Positions 17,639 to 25,569 of a stretch of DNA of 64,000 nucleotides are shown in pieces; position 1 is the first letter of the stretch, and the number at the start of each line of letters is the position of its first letter. A model generated the notes under the pieces. It searched no databases, was not told where the DNA came from, and worked only from the letters and a program-made list of their open reading frames with translations. The stretch is from Flammeovirga kamogawensis (GTDB lineage: Bacteria; Bacteroidota; Bacteroidia; Cytophagales; Flammeovirgaceae). The translations under genes were made by a program, and so were the position numbers. The stretch spans positions 3,845,001 through 3,909,000 of the forward strand of contig NZ_CP076128.1 in NCBI RefSeq assembly GCF_018736065.1, given 5' to 3'.

Positions 17639-17674
17639 ATCATTAGTCCATGACTTTAGTCGTGGGGTAATGAT
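17639..17674. repeat. intra-operon hairpin 6
   Basis: ATCATTAGTCCATGAC (17639-17654) pairs with GTCGTGGGGTAATGAT (17659-17674) around TTTA, with one mismatch and two G-U pairs. No T-run follows. Its core AGTCCATGA...TCGTGGG is related to hairpin 2. Confidence 0.7.
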
Positions 17675-17714
17675 ATGATAAAATCTCAATCATTCATTTC
17701 GCAATCAACTTATC

Positions 17715-18485
17715 ATGAAATATCAAAAATTAGCTTTTGTAAAATCTGGAAGCCCAAAAAGTGAAGAAGCTTATAATTTACTTATTGATAAATATGAAAA
17801 CCATTCAATTGATGAAGCAGACGTAATTGTTGCTTTAGGTGGTGATGGTTTTTTATTACAAACATTGCATACTTATCCTCATTTAAAAACACCAATTTTT
17901 GGGATGAACAGAGGAACATTAGGTTTCCTTTTGAATGAATATAAAGAAGATGTAAACCTTTTAGGGCGTATTAATCACTCTAAAGATGTGCACCTTTGTC
18001 CAATTTCTGTAGATATTGAAGATGTAGAAGGAGAACACCACCATTATAAAGCCTACAATGAAGTTTCTGTAATTCGTTACTCAGGTCAGAGTGCAAACTT
18101 AAAAATTGACGTTAACGGAAAAACAATGCTAGAAACTTTAAATGCAGATGGTGTTTTGGTATCTACTCCTGCAGGAAGTACAGCTTATAATTTTTCAGCT
18201 CATGGCCCAATTATTCCTTTAAATGCCAATTTACTAGCACTAACACCGGTTTCACCTTTTAGACCACGAAGATGGAAGGGCGCTTTATTACCAGATGACG
18301 TTACGATTGAAATTACAAATCTTGATCCAGTGAAAAGACCTATTGGTGCTGCAGCAGACTCAAAAGAGGTGAAAAATGTAGTAAAAGCAAAGGTATGGCA
18401 GGACAAGGGTGATTTAAGACATTTACTATTTGATCAAGATCAGTCTTTAGAGGAAAGAATTTTGATTGAACAATTTAACGTGTAA
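17715..18485 (+). CDS. NAD kinase, alphaproteobacterial type
   Basis: A 256-residue NAD(+) kinase making NADP from NAD and ATP in the cytoplasm. Catalytic GGDG lies in VALGGDGFLLQTLH (about residues 42-55); GMNRGTLGFLLNEY and the NADGVLVSTPAGSTAYN site follow. The length and segments such as SPFRPRRWKGALLPDD and the LEERILIEQF tail closely follow the short alphaproteobacterial NAD kinases I recall, not the longer (about 290-residue) Bacteroidota form. It may be a second, horizontally acquired NAD kinase serving the cluster's dehydrogenases. The next gene begins 4 bp after its stop. Confidence 0.9.
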   Translation: MKYQKLAFVKSGSPKSEEAYNLLIDKYENHSIDEADVIVALGGDGFLLQTLHTYPHLKTPIFGMNRGTLGFLLNEYKEDVNLLGRINHSKDVHLCPISVDIEDVEGEHHHYKAYNEVSVIRYSGQSANLKIDVNGKTMLETLNADGVLVSTPAGSTAYNFSAHGPIIPLNANLLALTPVSPFRPRRWKGALLPDDVTIEITNLDPVKRPIGAAADSKEVKNVVKAKVWQDKGDLRHLLFDQDQSLEERILIEQFNV

Positions 18486-18489
18486 AAAA

Positions 18490-19953
18490 ATGTCGAATGT
18501 AAGGAAGTATTCTACTTTATTTTTGATTTTAATTATTGGTTTTCAGGTGGAGGCTCAAGATGTAAATAAAGACTTGGAGCTTCCTTCTTATGCTGATAGA
18601 AGATATAAAGAAAACTGGAAACTTTCAGACTGGTCTGATAGAGATAAGAGAGCAAAAGATTGGTCTGATATGATCAAGACAGTTCCTTTATCAAACAATA
18701 AGAAAATTTGGGCTTCATTTGGTGGGCAAGTACGTGGACGGTATATGCCTACTATAAATGAAGAGTTTGGACCAGAAAACTCAGGCTTGTTTACATTGCG
18801 TTTACGCGCACATGCAGATGTACATTTTGGAAATAATTTTAGAGTGTTTGCAGAAGGTATTTACTCTAATACCACAAAAGACGATGGATCTCGGTTAGGA
18901 GCAGGTACACCTGTAACGAAAGGTGCTTTTCTAAATTTATTTGCCGAGTATAAGTTCAATGTATACAATAAAACAAATTTAGGCATTTGGGCAGGTAGAA
19001 GAGAGCTACAAGCGGGGCATGAACGTTTACTATCTCCCGGAAACTGGTTAACAACACGTCGTACTTTTGACGGGGCAGGGTTTTACTTTGGGAATGAAAA
19101 AGATAAATTAACTGCTTTTGTTTCTCGACCAGTAATTCCTGTTCCAGATGGTTATACAACTAGAGATGATAATACAACAATTTGGGGTGTTAGGTACGAA
19201 TCTAGTGATCTTCCTTATACTACTCATGCAGGTTTTGGTGTGCCAAGTTGGTCATCTTTTGATAGGACCTATTTTGAACCATATATATATTGCTTACATC
19301 GTCAGAATGCTGTTTACGAAGAAGGTACAGCAAACGAAACAAGATACACTGCAGGTTTCTTGTTAGCAGGACCAATTAAACGTATCTTTAATTATGAGAT
19401 AGAAGCAATGTATCAATTTGGATCATTTGGTGACCAAAAGATTGCAGCATATTCTATTACTACAGAGTTTGGAGTATCTTTTCCAGAAGTTAAATTACAA
19501 CCTCATATTTGGTTAGGTTTTGATTATTCTTCAGGAGATCAAAACCCAAATGATGGTACGTTGGGTACATTCAACCCATTATTTCCTCAAGTAGCACAAT
19601 TTTTTGGCGAACATGGAGCTATGGATAGAAAAAACCTAACTTCTTTGTCTGCTAATGTTGATTTGACTGTATTTAAAATAGTGAAATCAAGATTAACGTA
19701 TTGGAATTTCCAACGCTCTAGTATAAACGATGCTGTATACAATACCTCTAACGGAATTATGAGAAGTGGTAATAGCAATTCTAGAGATTTAGGAGATTCT
19801 ATGCAATTATCTACAGTTATATCTTTAAGTAGACATTGGGAAATTTGTGCAACTTATAACTTTTGGGTACCTGGGCAATACTTTTGGGATACCCAATCAG
19901 GAGCGGCCTATACTCAGCACTTTTTTATGATCACTACTCAATTTACATTTTAA
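18490..19953 (+). CDS. outer-membrane porin, alginate-export-like
   Basis: A 487-residue protein from ATG 18490, where a signal peptide begins and ends EAQ; an in-frame TTG at 18466 overlapping NAD kinase is rejected. The segment WAGRRELQAGHERLLSPGNW followed by RRTFDGAGFYF matches the alginate-export (AlgE-like) barrel family, in which an R/Q/G-rich strand region recurs. The C-terminus ends in an aromatic strand (QFTF). It likely forms a channel for an anionic solute. The next gene starts directly at its stop codon. Confidence 0.7.
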   Translation: MSNVRKYSTLFLILIIGFQVEAQDVNKDLELPSYADRRYKENWKLSDWSDRDKRAKDWSDMIKTVPLSNNKKIWASFGGQVRGRYMPTINEEFGPENSGLFTLRLRAHADVHFGNNFRVFAEGIYSNTTKDDGSRLGAGTPVTKGAFLNLFAEYKFNVYNKTNLGIWAGRRELQAGHERLLSPGNWLTTRRTFDGAGFYFGNEKDKLTAFVSRPVIPVPDGYTTRDDNTTIWGVRYESSDLPYTTHAGFGVPSWSSFDRTYFEPYIYCLHRQNAVYEEGTANETRYTAGFLLAGPIKRIFNYEIEAMYQFGSFGDQKIAAYSITTEFGVSFPEVKLQPHIWLGFDYSSGDQNPNDGTLGTFNPLFPQVAQFFGEHGAMDRKNLTSLSANVDLTVFKIVKSRLTYWNFQRSSINDAVYNTSNGIMRSGNSNSRDLGDSMQLSTVISLSRHWEICATYNFWVPGQYFWDTQSGAAYTQHFFMITTQFTF

Positions 19954-21051
19954 TTGAAGAAGAAATTATTATATAGCTTTTTACTTTTTTTACTTCCCTT
20001 TTTAGGAATTTGTAGCGATTCAGACTCTCTAAAAAAGGAAGTGTATAAAGATAATATTCTCCCATCACCAGCTTTTACATATAGTCCAAAAACAGATGTT
20101 GTTTTAGGAATTTACTTATTGTATCAGTTTAAGATGGATCGAAGAGATTATTCTACACGCCCATCAAATATTAATTTTTATTACGGCTCTTCTTTTAAAG
20201 GACAAAACTTCTTGTCTTCAGAGCATACTATCTTAACAAATAAGGAGAAGTTCTTTTTAAAAGGAATCATCGAATATAAAAATACTCCCGAACAATTATT
20301 TGGTATAGGGCCTAACTCATCAGACGATTATATCTTATCAGAATATACCTCTTTTGAATTTAAAGAGAGAGTACTTTATCAGTTTAGACCAAAATTATTT
20401 GTTGGAGGAAGGTTAAGATATATCACATTATTTGATTTTACTTATAACGACCAGGAAAACAATAGTATTCCACCACCTAATGTTACAGGAGCAGAAGGTG
20501 GACACTATCTAGGTTTCGGTCCTGTTTTAATGTACGATAAGCGAAATAGTATTCTAACACCTACCCAAAACTATTATTTAGATTTTGCCGCCACATTTTA
20601 TGCAAGTTCTTTAGAAGATGGTGGCTTTGCTACTATAGAGCTAGATGCAAGACGCTATTTAGACTTCGATACTGATGGAAAAAGAGTACTGGCTTTTCAA
20701 GGATTAATGAAATCAACTTTTGGTAATGTACCCTTTAATGAATTGGCTCTTTTAGGAGGGAAACAAATTTTAAGAGGATATACGTTAGGTAGATTTAGAG
20801 ATGAACATTATCTACAATTACAGGCTGAATTTAGAGCAACTTTAATTGGAAGGTTTGGGGCAACAGCATTTGCTGGAACAGGCACTGTTTATGATCAGTT
20901 TGATGATTTTAAGTATTTAAAAGCAGCCTTAGGTGGTGGTTTACGTTTTAATATTAATAGAAAAGACCCCGCAAATGTTCGTATTGATTTTGCTTGGAGT
21001 GTAACAGATAATAATAAAGGACTTTATATAACATTGGGAGAGGCATTTTAA
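19954..21051 (+). CDS. BamA/TamA (Omp85-like) outer-membrane barrel protein
   Basis: A 365-residue protein starting with TTG immediately after the previous stop codon; the signal peptide (KKKLLYSFLLFLLPFLGICS) begins right there, supporting this start. It has no POTRA domains, only a surface-antigen D15-like barrel: the segment LLGGKQILRGYTLGRFRD resembles the Omp85 lid-lock VRGY region, and the end reads GGGLRFNI...GLYITLGEAF. It is the last gene of the cluster; a T-rich tract follows without a clear hairpin. Related in kind to the minus-strand gene at 23971. Confidence 0.75.
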   Translation: MKKKLLYSFLLFLLPFLGICSDSDSLKKEVYKDNILPSPAFTYSPKTDVVLGIYLLYQFKMDRRDYSTRPSNINFYYGSSFKGQNFLSSEHTILTNKEKFFLKGIIEYKNTPEQLFGIGPNSSDDYILSEYTSFEFKERVLYQFRPKLFVGGRLRYITLFDFTYNDQENNSIPPPNVTGAEGGHYLGFGPVLMYDKRNSILTPTQNYYLDFAATFYASSLEDGGFATIELDARRYLDFDTDGKRVLAFQGLMKSTFGNVPFNELALLGGKQILRGYTLGRFRDEHYLQLQAEFRATLIGRFGATAFAGTGTVYDQFDDFKYLKAALGGGLRFNINRKDPANVRIDFAWSVTDNNKGLYITLGEAF

Positions 21052-21077
21052 TTATTTTTTTTTAATAAAACTAAATA

Positions 21078-21093
21078 AATCAAACGATTGAAT
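21078..21093. promoter_or_regulatory. ATTCAA-TCGT-TTGAAT-like inverted repeat, copy 3
   Basis: AATCAAACGATTGAAT differs by one base from the reverse complement of copy 2. It lies 205 bp before the lipoprotein gene at 21298, next to a near-palindrome AATAATGCATGCGTTATT (21091-21108). The rest of the gap to 21298 shows nothing else. Confidence 0.35.
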
Positions 21094-21297
21094 AATGCAT
21101 GCGTTATTAAAATTATACATCAAAAGATTCATTATTAAATGATGAACGATTTTCCTGATTGGTAGTTAGAAAAATACACCAAAAGGGATTATTGGGTAAG
21201 GTGATAAAACTATTCACAAGTAATTTTATTTGTATGTAGACATTACTCTTATCAAAATATTTAAACTTTATTTAATTACTATTTTAATATCAAGATT

Positions 21298-21756
21298 ATG
21301 AAAAGGATTTTAATTTCAATAATTACATTTTTGAGTATTACTTTAATTTCATCTTGTGCAAAGGAGAACCCACAACCATCTTCAAAGCCATCTATTACAT
21401 CTAATTTCACAGGAGCATCTTTTTCTCAAGGAAACTTTCATAGTAATATAGATTTCAATGTAAATGTACCAAGTAAAATATCACATTTAGTGGCTGTTTT
21501 TCCTACTTTAGAAGGAAGTGAGAATGCTACTGATTTAGCTTCTGAGCCTCAAGATCAACAAGAATTTGAGGCACAAGATATTTTATTAATAGGCAAAACA
21601 TATTTAGATGTAAAAGGAGCTCAATATGCTAGAGTAGAGCTTCAACAAGAATATTTAAATGAGTTGAAACCAGGCTTATATACTATTGAGCTTCAAGTTG
21701 AGGATGCAAACAATATATCTTCAAGACGTATTGTAGAATTAGAAATTCAAAACTGA
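21298..21756 (+). CDS. lipoprotein, paralogue of the next gene
   Basis: A 152-residue protein with a lipoprotein signal ending ISSC (Cys at about residue 20). The body is beta-rich, with one Ig-like module. It shares a layout with the following gene: a short proline/serine linker, a GNFHSNIDFNVNVPSKIS strand, then DILLIGKTYLDVKG and LNELKPGLYTIELQV. The family is unknown to me; an extracytoplasmic surface-exposed role is likely. Confidence 0.75.
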   Translation: MKRILISIITFLSITLISSCAKENPQPSSKPSITSNFTGASFSQGNFHSNIDFNVNVPSKISHLVAVFPTLEGSENATDLASEPQDQQEFEAQDILLIGKTYLDVKGAQYARVELQQEYLNELKPGLYTIELQVEDANNISSRRIVELEIQN

Positions 21757-21846
21757 AGAAAATATCGATTGATTAATCAATGCGTTTTTTAATAGTACTG
21801 ATAGGATTACTATTCAATAATTACTCACTACTTAAAATTTACAATC

Positions 21847-22317
21847 ATGAAAAAGTCACTTCAATTTTTAGTCAGCGTATTATTTATAGCATTAATGTCT
21901 GCTTGTGGTGGCAGAAACTTAAATGATGTTATTCCAAAATCTACTACTTTCGAGTTTTCTGCGGGGATTTCACCAACGGTAGAAGAAGGAAATTTCACAT
22001 CATCTCTAATAACAACGATATATGTTCCTGGAAAAGTTTCTACATTAGACGTCTCAGTTCCTTTTGAGAATGATTTTCTTCAGATTAACCTTGCTCGAAA
22101 AACAAGGTCTGCTTTTGAAGAACAAGTACATGATATTCTATTAAAAGGAAAACATTACTTAAATGTGAAAGGTAATGACGAGGTTAAAGTTCATTTTCCT
22201 AAAAAATTATTGAACGAGCTAAAAGTAGGTGAGTATATTGTTTCTTTTAGTGTATTAGATGAGAAAAATGATTTTAAAAATCAGGATTTAAAGATAAAAG
22301 TAGTGGCAAAAAAATAG
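21847..22317 (+). CDS. lipoprotein, paralogue of the previous gene
   Basis: A 156-residue lipoprotein (signal ending MSAC, Cys at about residue 20). The matching segments GNFTSSLITTIYVPGKVS, DILLKGKHYLNVKG and LNELKVGEYIVSFSV show it is a duplicated, diverged copy of the gene at 21298. Gap 90 bp. A clear terminator follows directly. Confidence 0.75.
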   Translation: MKKSLQFLVSVLFIALMSACGGRNLNDVIPKSTTFEFSAGISPTVEEGNFTSSLITTIYVPGKVSTLDVSVPFENDFLQINLARKTRSAFEEQVHDILLKGKHYLNVKGNDEVKVHFPKKLLNELKVGEYIVSFSVLDEKNDFKNQDLKIKVVAKK

Positions 22318-22320
22318 TAA

Positions 22321-22353
22321 AAAACTCTTAAGTACCCCCTTAAGAGTTTTTTT
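22321..22353 (+). terminator. terminator after the lipoprotein pair
   Basis: AAAACTCTTAAG (22321-22332) pairs with CTTAAGAGTTTT (22339-22350) around TACCCC, followed by further T residues. Confidence 0.9.
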
Positions 22354-22466
22354 ATTTGTAATAATTAACTATTGTTAGGTGTTTAACTAAATAATCTGTT
22401 TTTGATAGTGTATGAGCGTTTTTTGATATAAATTTTCATTTATATAATACTTTTCAATTTAGTTAA

Positions 22467-22480
22467 GTTTGATATCAAAC
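22467..22480. promoter_or_regulatory. perfect palindrome upstream of PKD lipoprotein
   Basis: GTTTGATATCAAAC is a perfect 14-bp palindrome 65 bp before the start codon at 22545. Its place suggests an operator, but no regulator is identified. Confidence 0.35.
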
Positions 22481-22544
22481 AACTTAATTTACTTTGTTAC
22501 CGTTGATAAAGTCAAAATTAAGTTGAAAAAATTATCATACATCA

Positions 22545-23915
22545 ATGAAAAATTTACTATATATTTCTATCGCAGTTTTAATATCGTTATTTACATCATG
22601 TAGTAATGATGACCCTGAAGTGGCTTTACAACCTAAAGCGGAATTTACAGTTAATACCATAGATAATGAAACATTGGAATTAATAGTAGATAACCAATCT
22701 TTAGATGCTCCTGCTAACGTAAACTACCAGTGGACTTGGGGTGATGATCAAGAACCTGAAATAAATAATAATGCTACTGTATCACATAATTATACATCTC
22801 CTGGGCAGTATACTGTTACACTTAAAATGTTTGATTTAGATACAGATCAAGAAGTATCGTCAGTAATAGAATCAATTTCTATTGGAGATGATGTAAATGA
22901 AGGTGGAATTCAGATTCAATTTTCTCAAACAAACTATGGTGCTTGGGATACTGAATTATTTTGGAATTTTGTTAATGGATCTTCTATTAATCAAGTAAAA
23001 AATATGTATGTAACTTTAGCAACTGACGCTGAATTTACAAACTTATTAAGTCCTTCAAGAGGATTAGAAATCGGAGCCCCAAAGGCGGAAGAAGAATTTG
23101 ATATAAGTCAAACATTATTATTGAAAAACTTAGCCTCATCTTCAAAATATTTTGTAAAAATCAGATTTTTAGATAAATATGATAAAGAGAGCGTATATAC
23201 ATTAGAATTTGTAACTAAAGCTAATAATAACCCAACAGTTCAATTTGGTGGAGATATAAATACATTTACTGTTCAAAGTAAATCAAATAATTTAGAAGGT
23301 TATTTAGATACTGATTTTACAACTGTAGAGGTTACTAATAACATGGATTTAACAGAAATCAGTAGGTCTGAAGACGGTACTCATATTGTATATTTTAAAA
23401 ATATAGGTTCAGAAGCAGTTGAGGTTGAAGTTTCAGAAACAGCTTTTAATAGAGAAAAAGAAGAAACTTCTTTGACTACAGATGGTGAAGGTTCTGCATC
23501 AGAGCATGTTATCTTTAATACATTGAATAGTGGCCCATTAACAAGTAGTTCTAAGGCTAGAAAAGTAACTATAAATGGAGCTTCTTTTATTTATATTGGA
23601 GATGATACGGAAGCAGTACCAACTGGTGAAGGTTTATATATTAAATATGATAGTACACCTACTAAAGGTGATTTAATTGAGTTAACTCCAGAAAATGCTT
23701 ACGTGATTACTACAGAAGGTACAGCACCAATAGCAGAAAACTCTGAAATAAATCAGAAATTTGGATTAAGAATTTTAAAAATTGTTGATGGACAAATAAA
23801 TGCAGCTGTAGAGAATGTTGCTAAAGATGGTGGTGTTGGTTTTATATTAGAGTTTAAAAACCAAGATGCCACTGTAACTTCATCAATCGGACAGTTATTA
23901 TTCATCACAGAGTAA
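22545..23915 (+). CDS. PKD-domain lipoprotein
   Basis: A 456-residue lipoprotein with signal ending FTSC (Cys at about residue 19) and SNDD after it, the acidic context often seen in surface-exported Bacteroidota lipoproteins. Residues about 32-115 are a PKD domain (YQWTWGDDQEPEI, YTSPGQYTVTLKMFD). The middle part (about 120-230) is an FN3/Ig-like region. The C-terminal half is beta-rich and not recognised. Probably surface-exposed binding or adhesion; no catalytic motif seen. Confidence 0.75.
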   Translation: MKNLLYISIAVLISLFTSCSNDDPEVALQPKAEFTVNTIDNETLELIVDNQSLDAPANVNYQWTWGDDQEPEINNNATVSHNYTSPGQYTVTLKMFDLDTDQEVSSVIESISIGDDVNEGGIQIQFSQTNYGAWDTELFWNFVNGSSINQVKNMYVTLATDAEFTNLLSPSRGLEIGAPKAEEEFDISQTLLLKNLASSSKYFVKIRFLDKYDKESVYTLEFVTKANNNPTVQFGGDINTFTVQSKSNNLEGYLDTDFTTVEVTNNMDLTEISRSEDGTHIVYFKNIGSEAVEVEVSETAFNREKEETSLTTDGEGSASEHVIFNTLNSGPLTSSSKARKVTINGASFIYIGDDTEAVPTGEGLYIKYDSTPTKGDLIELTPENAYVITTEGTAPIAENSEINQKFGLRILKIVDGQINAAVENVAKDGGVGFILEFKNQDATVTSSIGQLLFITE

Positions 23916-23935
23916 TTTCTATATTAGTATTTTGT

Positions 23936-23970
23936 AAATCCTCATTGATTAATTTCAATGGGGATTTTTT
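23936..23970. terminator. terminator between converging genes
   Basis: AATCCTCATTGA (from about 23937) pairs with TTTCAATGGGGATT (to about 23966), with one G-U pair, followed by T8. It closes the PKD gene and faces the convergent barrel gene. Confidence 0.8.
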
Positions 23971-25122
23971 TTATCTAAACCAATTACTACCAATAGTTAG
24001 GTACCAAGCCCAAATTTCGGGACCTTTAGCCACATCAATACCTGCATGTAATCCATAATCACTAGCTACTAAATATCTAAAACCTAGTCCACCTGCTACT
24101 CTAGATTGATTAAAATCGAATTCTTGAATTTTAGGAGCTGTATAACCTACGCCAACAAAACCCACAGCACTCCATCTTTTAAAAACTTGCCATCTCCATT
24201 CGGTTTCTCCAACAAGTGCATTATGATCTTGATACCTTAATGCAGGAATACCTCTTAATGTAACAAATGGTAGCTCATAGAAGGGAACATAATCACCCCA
24301 TTTTGCTTCATAATTTAGTCTAAACCCAGAGAAGAGTTTTTCTTTAATTATTGGTTGATAAAAATAAGTGCGATGACTGAAGTTCATATAATCATTGTCG
24401 CCACCAAGTGCTTGGTCAAAAACACCAAATTCAGTAGCCGTCATTACCCCTTTAGTTGGTGTAAATGTATTGTTTCTATTGTCCCACATGGCAACTACAT
24501 TCATTCCACCTAAATTCGTTTCTGATTGTAAAGGAGCTGTTTCAGGTGTTTGATCATCAAAAGTGATGTTATTATTAAAATAGATATAATTTAATCCCAT
24601 AAAGAAGGGTACACTTTTATTTATCCTAAAAAGAAACTCCTGAAAAGTAAGAAACCCTTTCATGTTGAAAGAATATTCTCCAGCTTCTAAACCTTGTCCT
24701 CCATAATATTTTAAATTAATAGACATATAACCAATGGCACCTGTGTATCTAAATCTATCGTTATGATAAGACCCTTGATGTGCTAACATTGTCACCCATG
24801 TACCATTAGAAGTATACATGGCTGCAGCAGCGGTTAATATTGGAGGAAGATCTTTATTATTTTCAAAAGATTTGGTTGAATCTGATGTGACTTTTTTCTT
24901 TTTTTGACCATGAAAATATATTCCGGCTAATCCTCCACCAAATCCAACTGCAGGTTCTGTAATTACCATTGGGACAGGTAAAAAACCAAAACCAGCATTC
25001 AGAAAATTACTTACATCAATAGCATTATCGGTAGAGTCTACAAAGTATTTTTGGAACATACTTTGGCTATATCCAATATGAAAAGTGAAGAACAAGGAAA
25101 GTAGTAATATAAGTTTTTTCAC
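23971..25122 (-). CDS. BamA/TamA-like outer-membrane barrel protein
   Basis: A 383-residue protein. I choose the GTG at 25122 because the signal peptide (KKLILLLSLFFTFHIGYSQ) begins there; the longer frame reaches ATG at 25185. The body is an Omp85-type barrel without POTRA domains: VTLRGIPALRYQDHN resembles the conserved RGY motif, followed by GETEWRWQVFKRW. It ends with a family-like pattern GGLGFRYLVASDYGLHAGIDVAKG...TIGSNWFR. Function unknown; possibly lipid- or patatin-related export. Confidence 0.75.
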   Translation of the reverse strand: MKKLILLLSLFFTFHIGYSQSMFQKYFVDSTDNAIDVSNFLNAGFGFLPVPMVITEPAVGFGGGLAGIYFHGQKKKKVTSDSTKSFENNKDLPPILTAAAAMYTSNGTWVTMLAHQGSYHNDRFRYTGAIGYMSINLKYYGGQGLEAGEYSFNMKGFLTFQEFLFRINKSVPFFMGLNYIYFNNNITFDDQTPETAPLQSETNLGGMNVVAMWDNRNNTFTPTKGVMTATEFGVFDQALGGDNDYMNFSHRTYFYQPIIKEKLFSGFRLNYEAKWGDYVPFYELPFVTLRGIPALRYQDHNALVGETEWRWQVFKRWSAVGFVGVGYTAPKIQEFDFNQSRVAGGLGFRYLVASDYGLHAGIDVAKGPEIWAWYLTIGSNWFR

Positions 25123-25231
25123 AGCTTGAAATTTGATTCGAAGATTAGGAATTACAGTAGTATAATGCTTAAGACAAATGTACAAAATCGATGATTCAAT
25201 TCTTAAAAAAATAAAAAAATAGAAATAAAAA

Positions 25232-25253
25232 AGCCACCAATTTATTGGTGGCT
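25232..25253 (-). terminator. terminator of the small minus-strand ORF
   Basis: AGCCACCAA (25232-25240) pairs perfectly with TTGGTGGCT (25245-25253) around TTTA. On the minus strand it is followed by a T6 run. It lies 29 bp after the stop codon of the 44-residue ORF and so supports transcription of that ORF. Confidence 0.8.
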
Positions 25254-25281
25254 AATAGAACGCTGTAAAAGGGGAAGAAAA

Positions 25282-25416
25282 TTAATTAATATCTTTTGTA
25301 GAGCAATGCCCACTTTTTTCTGGATTCTTACCAAATGGCATTAAAAATACAGATAAGGCTAAAACTTTAACACTAATAATTAATGCTTTGGAGCAATTAT
25401 TTAATACGGCTTTCAT
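25282..25416 (-). CDS. small protein of 44 residues, hypothetical
   Basis: An ORF reading MKAVLNNCSKALIISVKVLA at its N-terminus, with one hydrophobic segment (about residues 11-28) and a polar tail containing PEKSGHCSTKD. Two cysteines (C8, C37). It sits alone in the 384-bp gap between 25186 and 25569 and is followed by a good terminator. Sequence family unknown. Both the ATG and the terminator support it, but coding is not proven; it could instead be part of a small RNA. Confidence 0.5.
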   Translation of the reverse strand: MKAVLNNCSKALIISVKVLALSVFLMPFGKNPEKSGHCSTKDIN

Positions 25417-25469
25417 AAGTATAGTAAGTTATAATTGAAATTAAGTTGTTCTGTTATACGTAACTAATC

Positions 25470-25485
25470 ATTCAATCGTTCGAAT
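25470..25485. promoter_or_regulatory. ATTCAA-TCGT-TTGAAT-like inverted repeat, copy 4
   Basis: ATTCAATCGTTCGAAT, 15 of 16 bases identical to copy 2, between the small minus-strand ORF (54 bp away) and the GNAT gene (85 bp away). It could regulate either. Confidence 0.45.
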
Positions 25486-25569
25486 GTTTTTATTTATTTA
25501 AAATCTATTAACTATATTCATAAGCAATTATAGAACTATGTAAAATAGAAGAAAATACTAAATCAAATA

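Noticed and set aside
19148-19366. Plus-strand ORF inside the alginate-export-like porin
   Set aside because: Alternative frame of the porin; the porin frame carries the conserved family motifs.
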